A DNA stretch of 64,000 nucleotides from SZUA-229 sp036567985 (GCA_036567985.1 DATCTK010000016.1:1-64000), one strand, 5' to 3'; positions 34,865 through 44,845 are shown, counted from the stretch's first letter. Numbers and translations are program-made. Notes: generated by a model not told the origin, from the letters alone.

Positions 34865-37800
34865 TATGCGGCTTCTTTCGTCATTAGATGCTGAAAAATA
34901 TGTTTCAGAATATCAATACGTTCAATGTAGCTGTGCGTTTCCTGCATGATCATCAGTGTATGCGTACCACTGAGTTTATAGGTTTCAGGTCTGGACTGTA
35001 TAAGTTTTATCAATCTGGCCGGATCTATATTAGCATCCAGGTTGAAGATAATACGGATTAAGGCATCGACGCCGGTAATCTTCTCTACACCTATATCAGC
35101 TGTCTGCAGTTTTAGCGAGGCGATTTCGAACAGCAGTCTGGCGGCTTCCGGCAACAGACCAAAGCGATCAATCAGCTCCACACGAATATCGTCCAGCTGG
35201 TCCTGGCTGGCGGCGTTGGAAATACGTTTATAGAGTATCAGCCGCGTATGCACATCGTGGATATAATCATCCGGTAACAGGGCAGGGGCACCGAGTTCGA
35301 TTTCGGTACCCTGATGAATCGGCTTATCCAGATCCGGATGCTTGCCAGATTTGAGCGCCTTAACCGCGCGATCCAGCAGCTCGGTGTACAGGCTGAAACC
35401 GATTTCCTGGATCTGTCCGCTCTGGTCATCCCCCAGCAGCTCACCGGCACCACGAATTTCGAGATCGTGGGTGGCCAGGGTGAAGCCGACGCCCAGGTCC
35501 TCAAGGGATTCAATCGCCTCCAGGCGTTTGACCGCATCAGCGGTCATCACGGCTTTGGGTGGTGTAATCAGGTAGGCAAAGGCACGATGGTGCGAGCGGC
35601 CGACGCGTCCACGAATCTGGTGCAACTGTGCCAGGCCGAGTTTGTCGGCGCGATTAATGATAATGGTATTGGCACTGGGTACATCGATACCGCTTTCAAT
35701 AATGGTGGTACTCACCAGGATATTGAAACGCTGATGGTAGAAATCGAGCATAATGCGCTCAAGATCCTTTTCGCGCATCTGGCCGTGTGCAAATTCTACT
35801 TTTGCCTCCGGTATCAGTTCGCGCAGTGTGTTACACATTTTTTCGATGCTTTTAACTTCATTGTGTAATACATACACCTGGCCACCACGTTTTATTTCAC
35901 GCAGGCAGGCTTCCTGTACCTGCTGGTCATTCCATTCCGAGACAAAGGTTTTAATTGCATGGCGTTGCGTTGGCGGTGAGGCGATAATCGATAAATCACG
36001 CATACCGGCCAGTGACATATTCAGGGTACGTGGAATCGGCGTTGCGGTGAGGGTGAGTATATCAACCTCGGCACGCAGGTTTTTAAACTGCTCTTTATGT
36101 TTAACACCGAAGCGGTGTTCTTCATCGATGATCAACAAGCCCAGGTTATGAAAACCGATATCTTTCTGCAGCAGTTTATGGGTGCCGATAATAATATCGA
36201 TTTTACCCGCCTTCAGTTCCTCAACCAGCGCCTGCTGTTGTTTGCCTGAATTAAAGCGCGACAGGCATTCTATTTTAAATGGCCAGTCGGCAAAGCGGTC
36301 CTTAAAATTCTGGAAATGCTGTGACGCGAGCAGGGTAGTGGGCACCAGTATCGCCACCTGCTTATTGGCATTCGCGGCGATAAAGGCGGCACGCATGGCC
36401 ACCTCGGTTTTACCGAAACCGACATCACCGCAAACCACCCGGTCCATGGCGCGTGGTTCGGACAGGTCATTGATCACTGCATCAATCGCGGTTTGCTGGT
36501 CTTCGGTTTCCTCGAAGGGGAATGCCGCGGCAAACTGGCTGTATTCGTCCATATTAACCTGGTAAGCGGTGCCACCTTTGGCTGCACGGCGTGCGTGGAT
36601 GTCGAGAATTTCCACTGCAATGTCATTAATTTTCTTCGCGGCTTTTTTACGCGCTTTTGACCAGGCTTCCGTACCCAGTTTGTGCAGCGGGGCATGTGCT
36701 TCATCGGCGCCGGTATAACGGCTGATTAAATGCAATGAGGCAACCGGCACATAGAGCTTGTCACCACCGGCGTATTCAATGGTCAGGAACTCGGCTTCAA
36801 TGTCCGATACATTCAGCTTCTGTAAGCCAATATAACGACCCACACCGTGTTCCTCATGAACCACCGGCGCGCCAATGGTGAGGTCGGTGAGGTTGCCGAT
36901 AATCGTTTCTGCATCACGGGTACGCTTCCTGCGTCTTTGCTGTTGTGCACGTTCACCGAATATCTGCGCTTCGGTGAGAATACACAGGCTGTTCTGTTGC
37001 AGGTTCAGGCCACGACTGAGTGGCGCAACCGCAATGCCCAGGTGATCATCCGCCTCAACAAAGCCTGCCCAGTCCTTGAATGTTTTTGGATACAGACGTT
37101 GATCATGCAGCATATCCAGCAGCATTTCGCGGCGACCGGAACTCTCTGCAACGAGTAGCACACGGCCGTCGGTATTCTTGATAAAGGCGGTGAGTTTGCT
37201 GAGCGGTGTATCGGATTTTTTTTCCAGCGTCAGTTTCTGCGGTGCAGCAAAGGGTAGATCGATAAACGACTGACCCGGTGCATTTTTTTCGGGCTGGGTT
37301 TTTATCTGCGCCAGGGTTTGCAGCAATTCGTTGGTTTCATCAACACCCAGATAGAGCATCTCCGGCGGTAACACCGGACGTTCAATATCATGGCGGCGCT
37401 GCTCGTAACGGGCCTCGACATCGTGGATATAATGTTCAATATCTGCCTGCAACCGTGTGGCCGAACACACCACGGTATTGCGTGGCAGGTAATTGAAAAT
37501 CGATTCCAGGTGATCAAAAAACAGTGGCAGGTAATATTCAATGCCATTGGGAATATTCGACTGGGATACATCCTGGTAGATTTTGCTCAGCGTCGGGTCG
37601 CCGCCGATATTCTCGCGGTAACGTGTACGGAACTCACTGATCGCCTGTTCGTTAAACGGAAACTCACGCGCCGGCAGAATTTCAATCGATGTGACTTCGT
37701 CCAGTGAGCGCTGGCTTTCCGGGTCAAAGCGTCGAATACTGTCGATATCCGTATCAAACAGATCCAGTCGAAACGGCAGATCATGGCCCGACGGATACAG

Positions 37801-38352
37801 GTCGATAATTGAGCCGCGCACCGCAAATTCACCGTGTTCCATCACCTGGGACACACAGCTGTAGCCATTCTGCTGTAAATTATGCCTGAGCTCGTCAATA
37901 TCCAGTGTCTGGTTCTGCTTGAGCAGCAGCACCTGGGATTTGATAAAGGTCTTCGGTGGCAGGCGTTGTAACAACGTAGATACGGGCAATATCAGTATAT
38001 CACCGGCACGCATATCCGGCAGCTGATACAGCGTGGTCAGTCGCTGCGAGATAATGTCCTGATGCGGCGAGAATATATCGTATGGCAGAGTTTCCCAGTC
38101 CGGCAGTTCGAACAGACGGCATTTACCCGAGGTATAGAACGCCAGCTCCTGGTGCAGCTGCTGCGCCTCATTCACATCATGACTGATCACCACCAGCGGA
38201 TGGGATTTGTCCCGCGCAAGACCAGCAACCGACAAGGCCAGGCTGGAACCATAAAGCTGACCATAATGAGTAATCTGGTGTTTTTCGGGTGCGGTAAAAA
38301 AGCTGAATGATTTTAAGCTGTTGGACATGACCAGGCTGTGTTGATTGCGCAT
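34864..38352 (-). CDS. mfd: Transcription-repair coupling factor Mfd
   Basis: Removes RNA polymerase stalled at DNA damage and recruits UvrA. The 1162-residue length is normal. The order is a UvrB-like N-terminus, the polymerase-interacting CarD-like domain (about 490-570, HEEHGVGRYIGLQ), two RecA-like translocase domains with GDVGFGKTEVAMRAAF and DEEHRFG, then ESGIDVPSANTIIINRAD and QIRGRVGRS, and a C-terminal TRCF domain. No anomalies were seen. A second in-frame ATG eight codons in is a possible alternative start. Confidence 0.97.
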   Translation of the reverse strand: MRNQHSLVMSNSLKSFSFFTAPEKHQITHYGQLYGSSLALSVAGLARDKSHPLVVISHDVNEAQQLHQELAFYTSGKCRLFELPDWETLPYDIFSPHQDIISQRLTTLYQLPDMRAGDILILPVSTLLQRLPPKTFIKSQVLLLKQNQTLDIDELRHNLQQNGYSCVSQVMEHGEFAVRGSIIDLYPSGHDLPFRLDLFDTDIDSIRRFDPESQRSLDEVTSIEILPAREFPFNEQAISEFRTRYRENIGGDPTLSKIYQDVSQSNIPNGIEYYLPLFFDHLESIFNYLPRNTVVCSATRLQADIEHYIHDVEARYEQRRHDIERPVLPPEMLYLGVDETNELLQTLAQIKTQPEKNAPGQSFIDLPFAAPQKLTLEKKSDTPLSKLTAFIKNTDGRVLLVAESSGRREMLLDMLHDQRLYPKTFKDWAGFVEADDHLGIAVAPLSRGLNLQQNSLCILTEAQIFGERAQQQRRRKRTRDAETIIGNLTDLTIGAPVVHEEHGVGRYIGLQKLNVSDIEAEFLTIEYAGGDKLYVPVASLHLISRYTGADEAHAPLHKLGTEAWSKARKKAAKKINDIAVEILDIHARRAAKGGTAYQVNMDEYSQFAAAFPFEETEDQQTAIDAVINDLSEPRAMDRVVCGDVGFGKTEVAMRAAFIAANANKQVAILVPTTLLASQHFQNFKDRFADWPFKIECLSRFNSGKQQQALVEELKAGKIDIIIGTHKLLQKDIGFHNLGLLIIDEEHRFGVKHKEQFKNLRAEVDILTLTATPIPRTLNMSLAGMRDLSIIASPPTQRHAIKTFVSEWNDQQVQEACLREIKRGGQVYVLHNEVKSIEKMCNTLRELIPEAKVEFAHGQMREKDLERIMLDFYHQRFNILVSTTIIESGIDVPSANTIIINRADKLGLAQLHQIRGRVGRSHHRAFAYLITPPKAVMTADAVKRLEAIESLEDLGVGFTLATHDLEIRGAGELLGDDQSGQIQEIGFSLYTELLDRAVKALKSGKHPDLDKPIHQGTEIELGAPALLPDDYIHDVHTRLILYKRISNAASQDQLDDIRVELIDRFGLLPEAARLLFEIASLKLQTADIGVEKITGVDALIRIIFNLDANIDPARLIKLIQSRPETYKLSGTHTLMIMQETHSYIERIDILKHIFQHLMTKEAA

Positions 38353-38822
38353 CTTATGGGTAAACGGGCATTATCCGGTAATCATATTAGATGTAAAGGT
38401 TTAAGCGCCCATAGCGGCTATTGGCTCTCGATGAGTAACTATTATATATACGCATAATGTATATTATGTTAAATAGACTATATTCCAGCAAAGAGTTCAA
38501 ATTGGTTTTGTTGACCAACCATTTGTTGACCGACCAGGATAAGTACTTAAAATCGACGTTAGCTCTGCGCAGAGAGAATCATAAGTGTAATAATCCAATA
38601 ATAATAGTAACTTACAATTCATTTATAAAGCTGTTTCTTACTGTGTTTGCAGTATCTTGCATTGACATAAGCACTAAGCAAGCTTCAGTATTTTAGAGAC
38701 AATGTCCTAATTTAATCTCCCGCTTCAGCTACATCCATCCTATTTGGCTGCGCAGGGTGTTCATGTTTGGGGTGCAAGCGGGGTGTCGGGCGAACAGACT
38801 ACAATGGTGCCCTCCACATGTT
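38353..38822. other. 470-bp region between mfd and the toxin gene
   Basis: No supported gene. It holds the left copy of a 24-bp direct repeat (38465-38488) and an imperfect tandem repeat (TTGTTGACCAACCA then TTGTTGACCGACCA, about 38508-38537). A 79-codon open frame (38457-38696) has no ribosome site or recognisable product and is dismissed. Confidence 0.5.
38465..38488. repeat. Left 24-bp direct repeat flanking the toxin-antitoxin module
   Basis: It begins TATGTTAAATAGA and ends TATATTCCAG, and matches 39578-39601 at 23 of 24 positions in the same orientation. The similarity fades just after the repeat. The pair brackets the ParDE-like module. Confidence 0.8.
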
Positions 38823-39122
38823 TTATGTTCGCTCTTCTCGACTATGCCAGACTCGCACTATCACAACCGTGAGTTGCTTTATCCGATAACGGATGGTGTA
38901 ACCGCCCTGCCCGAACGGAGCGTATAAATCTCTAAATAGTTCGCAGTCCTCATCGGCACAGGGCATGCCGGCTTCCGGGTTTTTAATCAGAATTTTTACC
39001 GCACTTAAAATGCGCTGGCCAGCTTTTCTGGCGGCGATGAGATTATCTTGTTTAATAAACTCTCTTAACCGAGCGACATCTTTAACCGCATCCGGCAACC
39101 AGCTTACCTGATAATTGGGCAC
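38823..39122 (-). CDS. RelE/ParE-family toxin
   Basis: 99 residues: QVSWLPDAVKDVARLREFI at the start, RKAGQRILSAVKIL in the middle, and YTIRYRIKQLTVVIVRVWHSREER at the end, the usual ParE layout. Its start overlaps the antitoxin's 3' end by 19 bases. ParE toxins inhibit gyrase while RelE relatives cut mRNA; the C-terminal VWHSRE pattern favours ParE-like but does not decide it. Confidence 0.88.
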   Translation of the reverse strand: MPNYQVSWLPDAVKDVARLREFIKQDNLIAARKAGQRILSAVKILIKNPEAGMPCADEDCELFRDLYAPFGQGGYTIRYRIKQLTVVIVRVWHSREERT

Positions 39123-39370
39123 TCTTTTTCCTCGTCTTCGCCCCAGGTCTCTAACCAGTCCTCCATAACTTTATGTGGAATGGTCTCACCGTTCTGCTCA
39201 TAAGCTTCCCAGCGTTCCAGGGTTTCCTGTCTGCGCCGTTCCTGGGTCTCTAGTCGATCCAGGTAATCACGCAGGGCTTCTTTGGCAAGGAAGCTTTTTG
39301 AGCGTTTGGTTTTTTCTGCCAACACGGTCAGGCGCTGCTCCAGATCGGGTTCTAGTCGGACTCCTAACAT
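39104..39370 (-). CDS. Ribbon-helix-helix antitoxin (ParD/CopG-like)
   Basis: 88 residues. The N-terminal ribbon-helix-helix (MLGVRLEPDLEQRLTVLAEK, then KSFLAKEALRDYLDRLE) binds DNA, and the acidic C-terminal tail (ETWGEDEEKE) should bind the toxin. It is encoded first, overlapping the toxin, as usual. AGGT lies about six bases before the ATG. A strong palindrome in its promoter region (39395-39411) is the probable operator for autorepression. Confidence 0.88.
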   Translation of the reverse strand: MLGVRLEPDLEQRLTVLAEKTKRSKSFLAKEALRDYLDRLETQERRRQETLERWEAYEQNGETIPHKVMEDWLETWGEDEEKECPIIR

Positions 39371-39383
39371 GGTTTTACCTCAT

Positions 39384-39411
39384 TGTTTAACAGCGTTTAA
39401 CATTGTTAAAC
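39384..39411 (-). promoter_or_regulatory. Probable operator of the toxin-antitoxin operon
   Basis: A perfect 17-bp palindrome (GTTTAACA-T-TGTTAAAC, 39395-39411) plus a further half-site TGTTTAACA at about 39384-39392 lie 14-41 bp upstream of the antitoxin start. This is the place and symmetry expected for a ribbon-helix-helix repressor site. Confidence 0.65.
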
Positions 39412-39818
39412 AATAACACATTTCGGGGGAGATTATCTCAATTTTCTGCATTTGTTGAGGCCTGTTACGATAGATGCGTCTAACGGTGTATGTCCTTCAG
39501 CCCCTGCAGGTGACAGCCGTTAGCGGTGATCATCAGGTCGACCACAAAGTTGTTGTTGTAGTCATTGGCCGTACCGCTATGTTAAATAGAATATATTCCA
39601 GAAAACACCTCAACTTGTTGTGATTATGGCAACATGCTAATATTCGCCGCCTCGTTTAACCCAAACCCACAGGCTCGCGGATGTTCCGTATTCTCCCGCC
39701 CTAGCGCAATATCCCTCCTTAACTGCAAATATACAGATCCTGCAAAATCATCTTGCAGTATGCGTCTATTGTACAAGCCGTCATCCGGCTTATCCTATTT
39801 TCAAGAGCATTTTATTTC
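39412..39818. other. Gene-free region between the toxin-antitoxin module and sulP
   Basis: It contains the right direct repeat. Next to it, at about 39480-39575 on the minus strand, is a short open stretch reading GTANDYNNNFVVDLMITANG and onward to a stop, with no start codon; it could be the tail of a lost gene. An inverted pair CTAACGG/CCGTTAG (39480-39486, 39518-39524) is also present. The sulP promoter must be here but no clear pair was seen. Confidence 0.4.
39578..39601. repeat. Right 24-bp direct repeat flanking the toxin-antitoxin module
   Basis: Matches 38465-38488 with one change (A for C at position 14). It lies immediately beside the possible gene remnant at 39480-39575, suggesting a recombination junction. 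Confidence 0.8.
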
Positions 39819-41306
39819 ATGACACTCGACACACTGAATCTACGTAAAGACTGGTTTTCAAATATGCGTGGCGACACGCTGGCGGGCATGGTGGTGGCAT
39901 TGGCGCTGATTCCCGAAGCAATCGCATTTTCCATTATTGCCGGGGTCGATCCAAAAGTTGGCCTGTATGCGTCTTTTTCCATGGCGGTGATCATCGCCTT
40001 TACCGGCGGCCGCCCCGGCATGATTTCCGCCGCCACCGGTGCGATGGCACTGCTCATGGTCACGCTGGTGAAAGATCACGGGCTTGAATACCTGCTGGCG
40101 GCCACGCTATTAACCGGGGTGCTGCAGATTATCGCCGGCTATCTCAAACTGGGTTCGTTGATGCGTTTTGTCTCCCGTTCAGTGGTTACCGGCTTTGTGA
40201 ATGCACTGGCGATACTGATCTTTATGGCGCAACTGCCGGAACTCACCAATGTGACCTGGCATGTGTATGCCATGACCGCTGCGGGTCTGGGGATTATTTA
40301 CCTGTTCCCTTACATTACAAAATCGGTACCCTCGCCGCTGGTGACCATTGTGGTGCTTACCGGTATCGCGATGTATCTGAATATGGATATCCGCACCGTG
40401 GGTGATATGGGCGATTTACCCGACACCCTGCCGATATTCCTCTGGCCCGATGTGCCGCTGAACCTTGAAACCCTGATGATTATTCTGCCCTACTCGGCTT
40501 CGCTGGCCATGGTGGGTCTGCTGGAATCCCTGATGACCGCGACCATTGTGGATGACTTAACTGACACCAGCAGCGACAAGAACCGTGAATGCAAGGGCCA
40601 GGGCATTGCCAATATCGGCACAGGCCTGCTGGGGGGCATGGCCGGTTGTGCGATGATTGGCCAGTCGGTGATTAATGTGAAATCCGGTGGTCGCACACGA
40701 CTATCGGCCCTGTTTGCCGGGGTGATGCTGTTGATTATGGTGGTGTTTATGGATGAATGGGTGGCACAGATCCCCATGGCAGCCCTGGTGGCGGTAATGA
40801 TTATGGTATCGATCGGCACCTTTAGCTGGAGCTCAATTCGTGACCTTAAAACCAACCCGAAAAGCAGCAGCGTAGTGATGATTACCACGGTGGTTGTGGT
40901 GGTGGCCACGCATAATCTGGCCTACGGCGTGTTTATCGGCGTACTGCTGGCGGCCATGTTCTTTGCCAATAAGGTGGCGCAGTATAAATATGTGCGCTCT
41001 GAGCTGAGTGAAGACGGTTTAACCCGCCACTACCGCGTCAGTGGCCAGGTGTTCTTTGCCTCGGCGGACAAGTTTGTTGATTTCTTTGACTTCAAGGAAG
41101 CGCTGGACAAGGTCGTTATCGACCTCACCGAAGCCCATTTCTGGGATATTACCGCAGTGGCCGCGCTGGATAAGGCGGTGCTCAAGTTTCGCCGTGAAGG
41201 CACCGAGGTGGAGGTTATTGGCCTGAATCAGGCCAGCGCCACCATCGTTGACAGGTTTGCGGTGCATGATAAACCCGATGCCGTCGATAAGCTGATGGAC
41301 CACTAA
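39819..41306 (+). CDS. SulP-family anion transporter with STAS domain
   Basis: 495 residues from ATG 39819. A SulP membrane domain (about 20-385) has LAGMVVALALIPEAIAFSII and YASFSMAVIIAFTGGRPGMI, then a STAS domain (about 400-490) with a VIDLTEAHFWDITAVAALDK core. SulP proteins carry sulfate, bicarbonate or other anions. The compact size and the downstream universal stress gene resemble bicarbonate/sulfate permeases of marine gammaproteobacteria, but the substrate is not settled. An upstream in-frame start (39753) would add 22 residues unlike the family; the ribosome site is weak in both cases. Confidence 0.9.
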   Translation: MTLDTLNLRKDWFSNMRGDTLAGMVVALALIPEAIAFSIIAGVDPKVGLYASFSMAVIIAFTGGRPGMISAATGAMALLMVTLVKDHGLEYLLAATLLTGVLQIIAGYLKLGSLMRFVSRSVVTGFVNALAILIFMAQLPELTNVTWHVYAMTAAGLGIIYLFPYITKSVPSPLVTIVVLTGIAMYLNMDIRTVGDMGDLPDTLPIFLWPDVPLNLETLMIILPYSASLAMVGLLESLMTATIVDDLTDTSSDKNRECKGQGIANIGTGLLGGMAGCAMIGQSVINVKSGGRTRLSALFAGVMLLIMVVFMDEWVAQIPMAALVAVMIMVSIGTFSWSSIRDLKTNPKSSSVVMITTVVVVVATHNLAYGVFIGVLLAAMFFANKVAQYKYVRSELSEDGLTRHYRVSGQVFFASADKFVDFFDFKEALDKVVIDLTEAHFWDITAVAALDKAVLKFRREGTEVEVIGLNQASATIVDRFAVHDKPDAVDKLMDH

Positions 41307-41321
41307 GCGAGGAGAAGAATA

Positions 41322-42164
41322 ATGATAAATGTAATCGCCTGTATAGACGGCACCCGCGTCTCCACCTCGGTAAACGACTACGCCGCCTGGGCCAGCCTGC
41401 GCCTTGAGGCACCTTTGGTGCTGTTACATGTGCTGGATAAGGTGGAATACCCCACGCAACGTGACCTCAGTGGCAGCATTGGCCTTGGTAGCCGGGAAGC
41501 CCTGTTGCAGGAGCTGGCGGAGTTGGACGAAAAACGCGGCAAACTCGCCCTTGAACAGGGTCGCCTGATGCTCGATGCCGCACGGCAGCGAGCAATTGAA
41601 GACGGTGTCAGCAACCCGATTGTGCACCAGCGCCACGGCAGCCTGCTGGACTCGCTGGTTGCGATTGAGCAGGACACCCGCCTGCTGGTGCTGGGCAAAC
41701 ACGATGAGAACCTGGGTGAGCATGTGGGCAGCCGGCTGGAAACCCTGGCACGTACCCTGCGCCGCCCCATGCTGATTGCCACCGCCGAGTTTAAGGCGCC
41801 GCAGCGCATTATGATTGCCTACGATGGCAGCGCAACTGCACAGAAAGTGCTCGACACAGTGGCGGGCAGTCCCCTGTTCAGGGGCCTGCCCTGCCATGTG
41901 GTGATGGTTGGTGCCGACAGCACGGCGAACCGTGAGCAGCTGGCATCGGCCAGACAAAGCCTTGAGGCGTCAGATTTCGAAGTGACCACCGCGCTGCAGG
42001 ACGGCGAAGTGGAACGGGTGCTGTGTGACTACCGCGCCGCCAACAATATCGACCTGCTGGTGATGGGCGCCTACGGCCATTCGGTGATCCGGCGTTTCCT
42101 GGTGGGTAGCACCACCACCAGTGTGATTCGTAATGCCACTGTACCCGTGTTGTTAATGCGCTGA
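41322..42164 (+). CDS. Tandem universal stress protein (UspA family)
   Basis: 280 residues with two Usp domains. The first (about 1-150) starts INVIACIDGTRVSTSVND. The second (about 155-280) starts RIMIAYDGSATAQKVLDTV and ends with VMGAYGHSVIRRFLVGSTT, the ATP-binding G-2x-G-9x-G(S/T) motif. It follows sulP by 15 bases with AGGAG before its ATG, so the two form an operon. A role in controlling or sensing the transporter is inferred from context. Confidence 0.92.
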   Translation: MINVIACIDGTRVSTSVNDYAAWASLRLEAPLVLLHVLDKVEYPTQRDLSGSIGLGSREALLQELAELDEKRGKLALEQGRLMLDAARQRAIEDGVSNPIVHQRHGSLLDSLVAIEQDTRLLVLGKHDENLGEHVGSRLETLARTLRRPMLIATAEFKAPQRIMIAYDGSATAQKVLDTVAGSPLFRGLPCHVVMVGADSTANREQLASARQSLEASDFEVTTALQDGEVERVLCDYRAANNIDLLVMGAYGHSVIRRFLVGSTTTSVIRNATVPVLLMR

Positions 42165-42172
42165 TTTCCCTG

Positions 42173-44788
42173 TCAGCCGACCTTGCTGTCGAGCAGCCGG
42201 CCCTGCCATTGCGCAAACAACTCATTCCCAGGCAGCGGTCGGCTGTAGAGGAAGCCCTGGGCATACTGGCAACCCTCTGCCCGTAGAAAAGCCGCCTGAT
42301 CTTCCCGCTCTATGCCTTCGGCCACGGTTTCCAGCCCCAGTGCCCGCGCCAGCTGAATAATCGCCCGGCAGATGGCCTCGTCACCCGGGTCGCGGCCAAT
42401 ATCATGCACAAAAGAACGGTCGATTTTCAGTCGGTCGATGGGCAGGCGTTTCAAATAGGCCAGACTGGAATAACCGGTGCCGAAATCATCCACCGCCAGG
42501 CTCACGCCCAGGGTGCGAAAATCCACCAGGTCGCTGATTGCTTTCGCCGGTTCACGCAGAATGGTGGACTCGGTCAGTTCCAGTTCCAGTCGCTCGGCGG
42601 CCAGCCCGGTGTCCGTTAATACCTGGCGCACCTGGCGTGGCAACTGCCCGGCTTCGATCTGCTGCGCCGCCAGGTTGACTGAAATTCGCGGCACCCTGAA
42701 CTGCTGCCGATCCCACTCGATCATCTGCTCACAGGCAGTCTGTAATACCCACAGACCAATCTCGCCGATCAGGCCGATTTCCTCCGCCAGTGGAATAAAT
42801 TTATCCGGCGGCACCAGTCCCAGTTCAGGGTGCTGCCAGCGGATCAGCGCCTCTATACCAATCAAACACTCAGGGTTGGACAGATCCAGTTGCGGCTGGT
42901 AATGCAGCAGTAATTCATTGCGCTCAATCGCCCCGCGCAGTGCGTTTTCCAGCAGCAGGTGATCACGCATGCCCACAGAGAGTTCCGAGGCGAAAAACTG
43001 GAAGCGGTTACGGCCCTGCTGCTTGGCTGCGTAGCGAGCGATTTCGGCGTTTTTCAACAGGTTGTCTGCGTCGCGGCCATCACCGGGGAACAGGCTGATG
43101 CCAATACTTACGGTGAGTGCCAGCTCGTGTTCATCGCTGTACAGGGGAACGGAAAATCGCTGCAGAATCTTGCGTGCTATTTCCGATGCCTGCTGTGCGG
43201 TGACGCCGTCCTGTATCAACACCACAAACTCATCTCCGCCTACACGGGCCAGGATGTCCCCTGCGCGTAATACCTCATTGAGGCGGTTCGCTGCAGACTC
43301 AAGCAGGCGATCACCCACGGCGTAACCCAGCGACTCGTTAATGGTTTTAAAGCGGTCGAGGTCGATGCTTAATACCGCCAGTGTTGATGAATAGTTTCGT
43401 GCGCGACTCAGGGCATCACGCAGTGATTCCTGTAACAGCACTTTATTCGGCAGATGGGTGAGCGTGTCGTAATGGGTGAGAAACTTGAGCTGATCCTGCT
43501 GTTCCCGGGTTTCTGTCAGGTCACTCCAGCTTCCGACAATTTCAGCAAGCTGGCCCACACGTTCCGCAGGTAAATACTGCAGTTCATCCCGTATATGACG
43601 CACCCTGCCTTTGGCATCGATGATGCGATATTCATGTACCAGGTGCTTGCGACTGCTGAGCTGCTCCATACCTGACCTGGCCAGTGCATGGTCATCGGGA
43701 TGTATCACCTCCTGCCACCAGTTATCTTTAAACACTTCACCGGGTCGATAGCCAAACAGACGGTAAATATTCTCACTCACCCACAGTGGCCGAATACCCT
43801 CCGCTGTTTCGGCCAGCTGATACAATACCACCGGGCTGGTACGCAACAGGTGATCAAAGCGGTAATTCATGCGCACCAGTTCGCGGGTGCGTCGACTCAC
43901 CTGCCAGCGTAGCAAACTGCTAAGCGTCACCAGTAACACCACCAGCACCAGCACCAGGCTGATAATCCAGCGCCAGTGCACGGGCACCACCGGCTGCTGG
44001 GGCTTGACCATCGCATGCTTAAGCGCAGTGTAATACACCGATTCGCCATCCATACGCCAGTTATGCAGATGATGATCAATGGCCTGTAGCAATTCCGAAT
44101 TCTGACCCTCGGACACTGCGTAATACAACGAGGCCGGATTAAAGACCACCGGGGTTTCACGTAAGCCGAACTGCAGACCATGCATCTCTGCATAATGTTT
44201 ATTGGATACGGTTACATCGGCTATTCCACTGATCACCGCTTCAAATCCGGCCGCCAGGCTGTCCACCAGAATCGGCCGGTAACTTAACTCGGATGCCTGC
44301 ATCATGGTATTTAATGCATTCTGCTGAACCGAGCCATGCATCACCGCTATGCGCAAGCCGTTAAGATCCGGTAACTCAGTTATCGGCAGTGTCGGCTCCG
44401 CCCAGATACCAGACCAGCTATGTGTTACCGGTATACGGTGAAAATCGAATCGACTTTCCCGCAGCTGATTGATAGCCACATCGGGCATTATGTCTATATC
44501 ACCGTTACTGAGGCTGGTCAGGCACTGATTCCATTTACAATCAACGTATTGCAATCGCCACTGTTCTTCGGTAGCGATGGCTTCAATTATTTCAATAAAC
44601 AGTCCCGCGGGACTAGCCTGTTCGTTACGGTATATTTTAGGGGGGTTATCGTAAAGACCAACACGAACCGTGCGGCTTTGTGATTGCTGGGTTTCTGTAT
44701 AGGCAACCCAGATAAGCAGTGCGCAGGCAAATAACAGGACTATTAGCGATAAGCCACGAACTGTCAGTGTATTAAATTTAAACGTCAT
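42173..44788 (-). CDS. Solute-sensing GGDEF-EAL protein with PAS domain
   Basis: 871 residues. A membrane segment (about 12-31) is followed by a periplasmic solute-binding type 3 domain (about 38-265), a second membrane segment (about 275-297), PAS (about 315-430), GGDEF and EAL domains. GGDEF is intact at 517-521 with the inhibitory RxxD site at 508-511. EAL at 646-648 is intact in GIEALIRWQHP, and DDFGTGYSSLAYL and KIDRSFV are present. It should make and/or break c-di-GMP in response to an amino-acid-like ligand. Its 3' end lies eight bases from the convergent Usp gene. Confidence 0.93.
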   Translation of the reverse strand: MTFKFNTLTVRGLSLIVLLFACALLIWVAYTETQQSQSRTVRVGLYDNPPKIYRNEQASPAGLFIEIIEAIATEEQWRLQYVDCKWNQCLTSLSNGDIDIMPDVAINQLRESRFDFHRIPVTHSWSGIWAEPTLPITELPDLNGLRIAVMHGSVQQNALNTMMQASELSYRPILVDSLAAGFEAVISGIADVTVSNKHYAEMHGLQFGLRETPVVFNPASLYYAVSEGQNSELLQAIDHHLHNWRMDGESVYYTALKHAMVKPQQPVVPVHWRWIISLVLVLVVLLVTLSSLLRWQVSRRTRELVRMNYRFDHLLRTSPVVLYQLAETAEGIRPLWVSENIYRLFGYRPGEVFKDNWWQEVIHPDDHALARSGMEQLSSRKHLVHEYRIIDAKGRVRHIRDELQYLPAERVGQLAEIVGSWSDLTETREQQDQLKFLTHYDTLTHLPNKVLLQESLRDALSRARNYSSTLAVLSIDLDRFKTINESLGYAVGDRLLESAANRLNEVLRAGDILARVGGDEFVVLIQDGVTAQQASEIARKILQRFSVPLYSDEHELALTVSIGISLFPGDGRDADNLLKNAEIARYAAKQQGRNRFQFFASELSVGMRDHLLLENALRGAIERNELLLHYQPQLDLSNPECLIGIEALIRWQHPELGLVPPDKFIPLAEEIGLIGEIGLWVLQTACEQMIEWDRQQFRVPRISVNLAAQQIEAGQLPRQVRQVLTDTGLAAERLELELTESTILREPAKAISDLVDFRTLGVSLAVDDFGTGYSSLAYLKRLPIDRLKIDRSFVHDIGRDPGDEAICRAIIQLARALGLETVAEGIEREDQAAFLRAEGCQYAQGFLYSRPLPGNELFAQWQGRLLDSKVG

Positions 44789-44845
44789 AAGCAGGAATTA
44801 CCGCCCTGTCTGTGTATTTATCCACAGGACGTGCCTGTGTAAGTG

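Noticed and set aside
38457..38696. 79-codon open frame on plus between mfd and the toxin gene
   Set aside because: No ribosome site, no recognisable product, and it runs through the direct repeat and a tandem repeat; most likely chance.
39480..39524. CTAACGG/CCGTTAG inverted pair as an integron attC site
   Set aside because: One end fits RYYYAAC but the other does not fit GTTRRRY, and no integrase is in the window.
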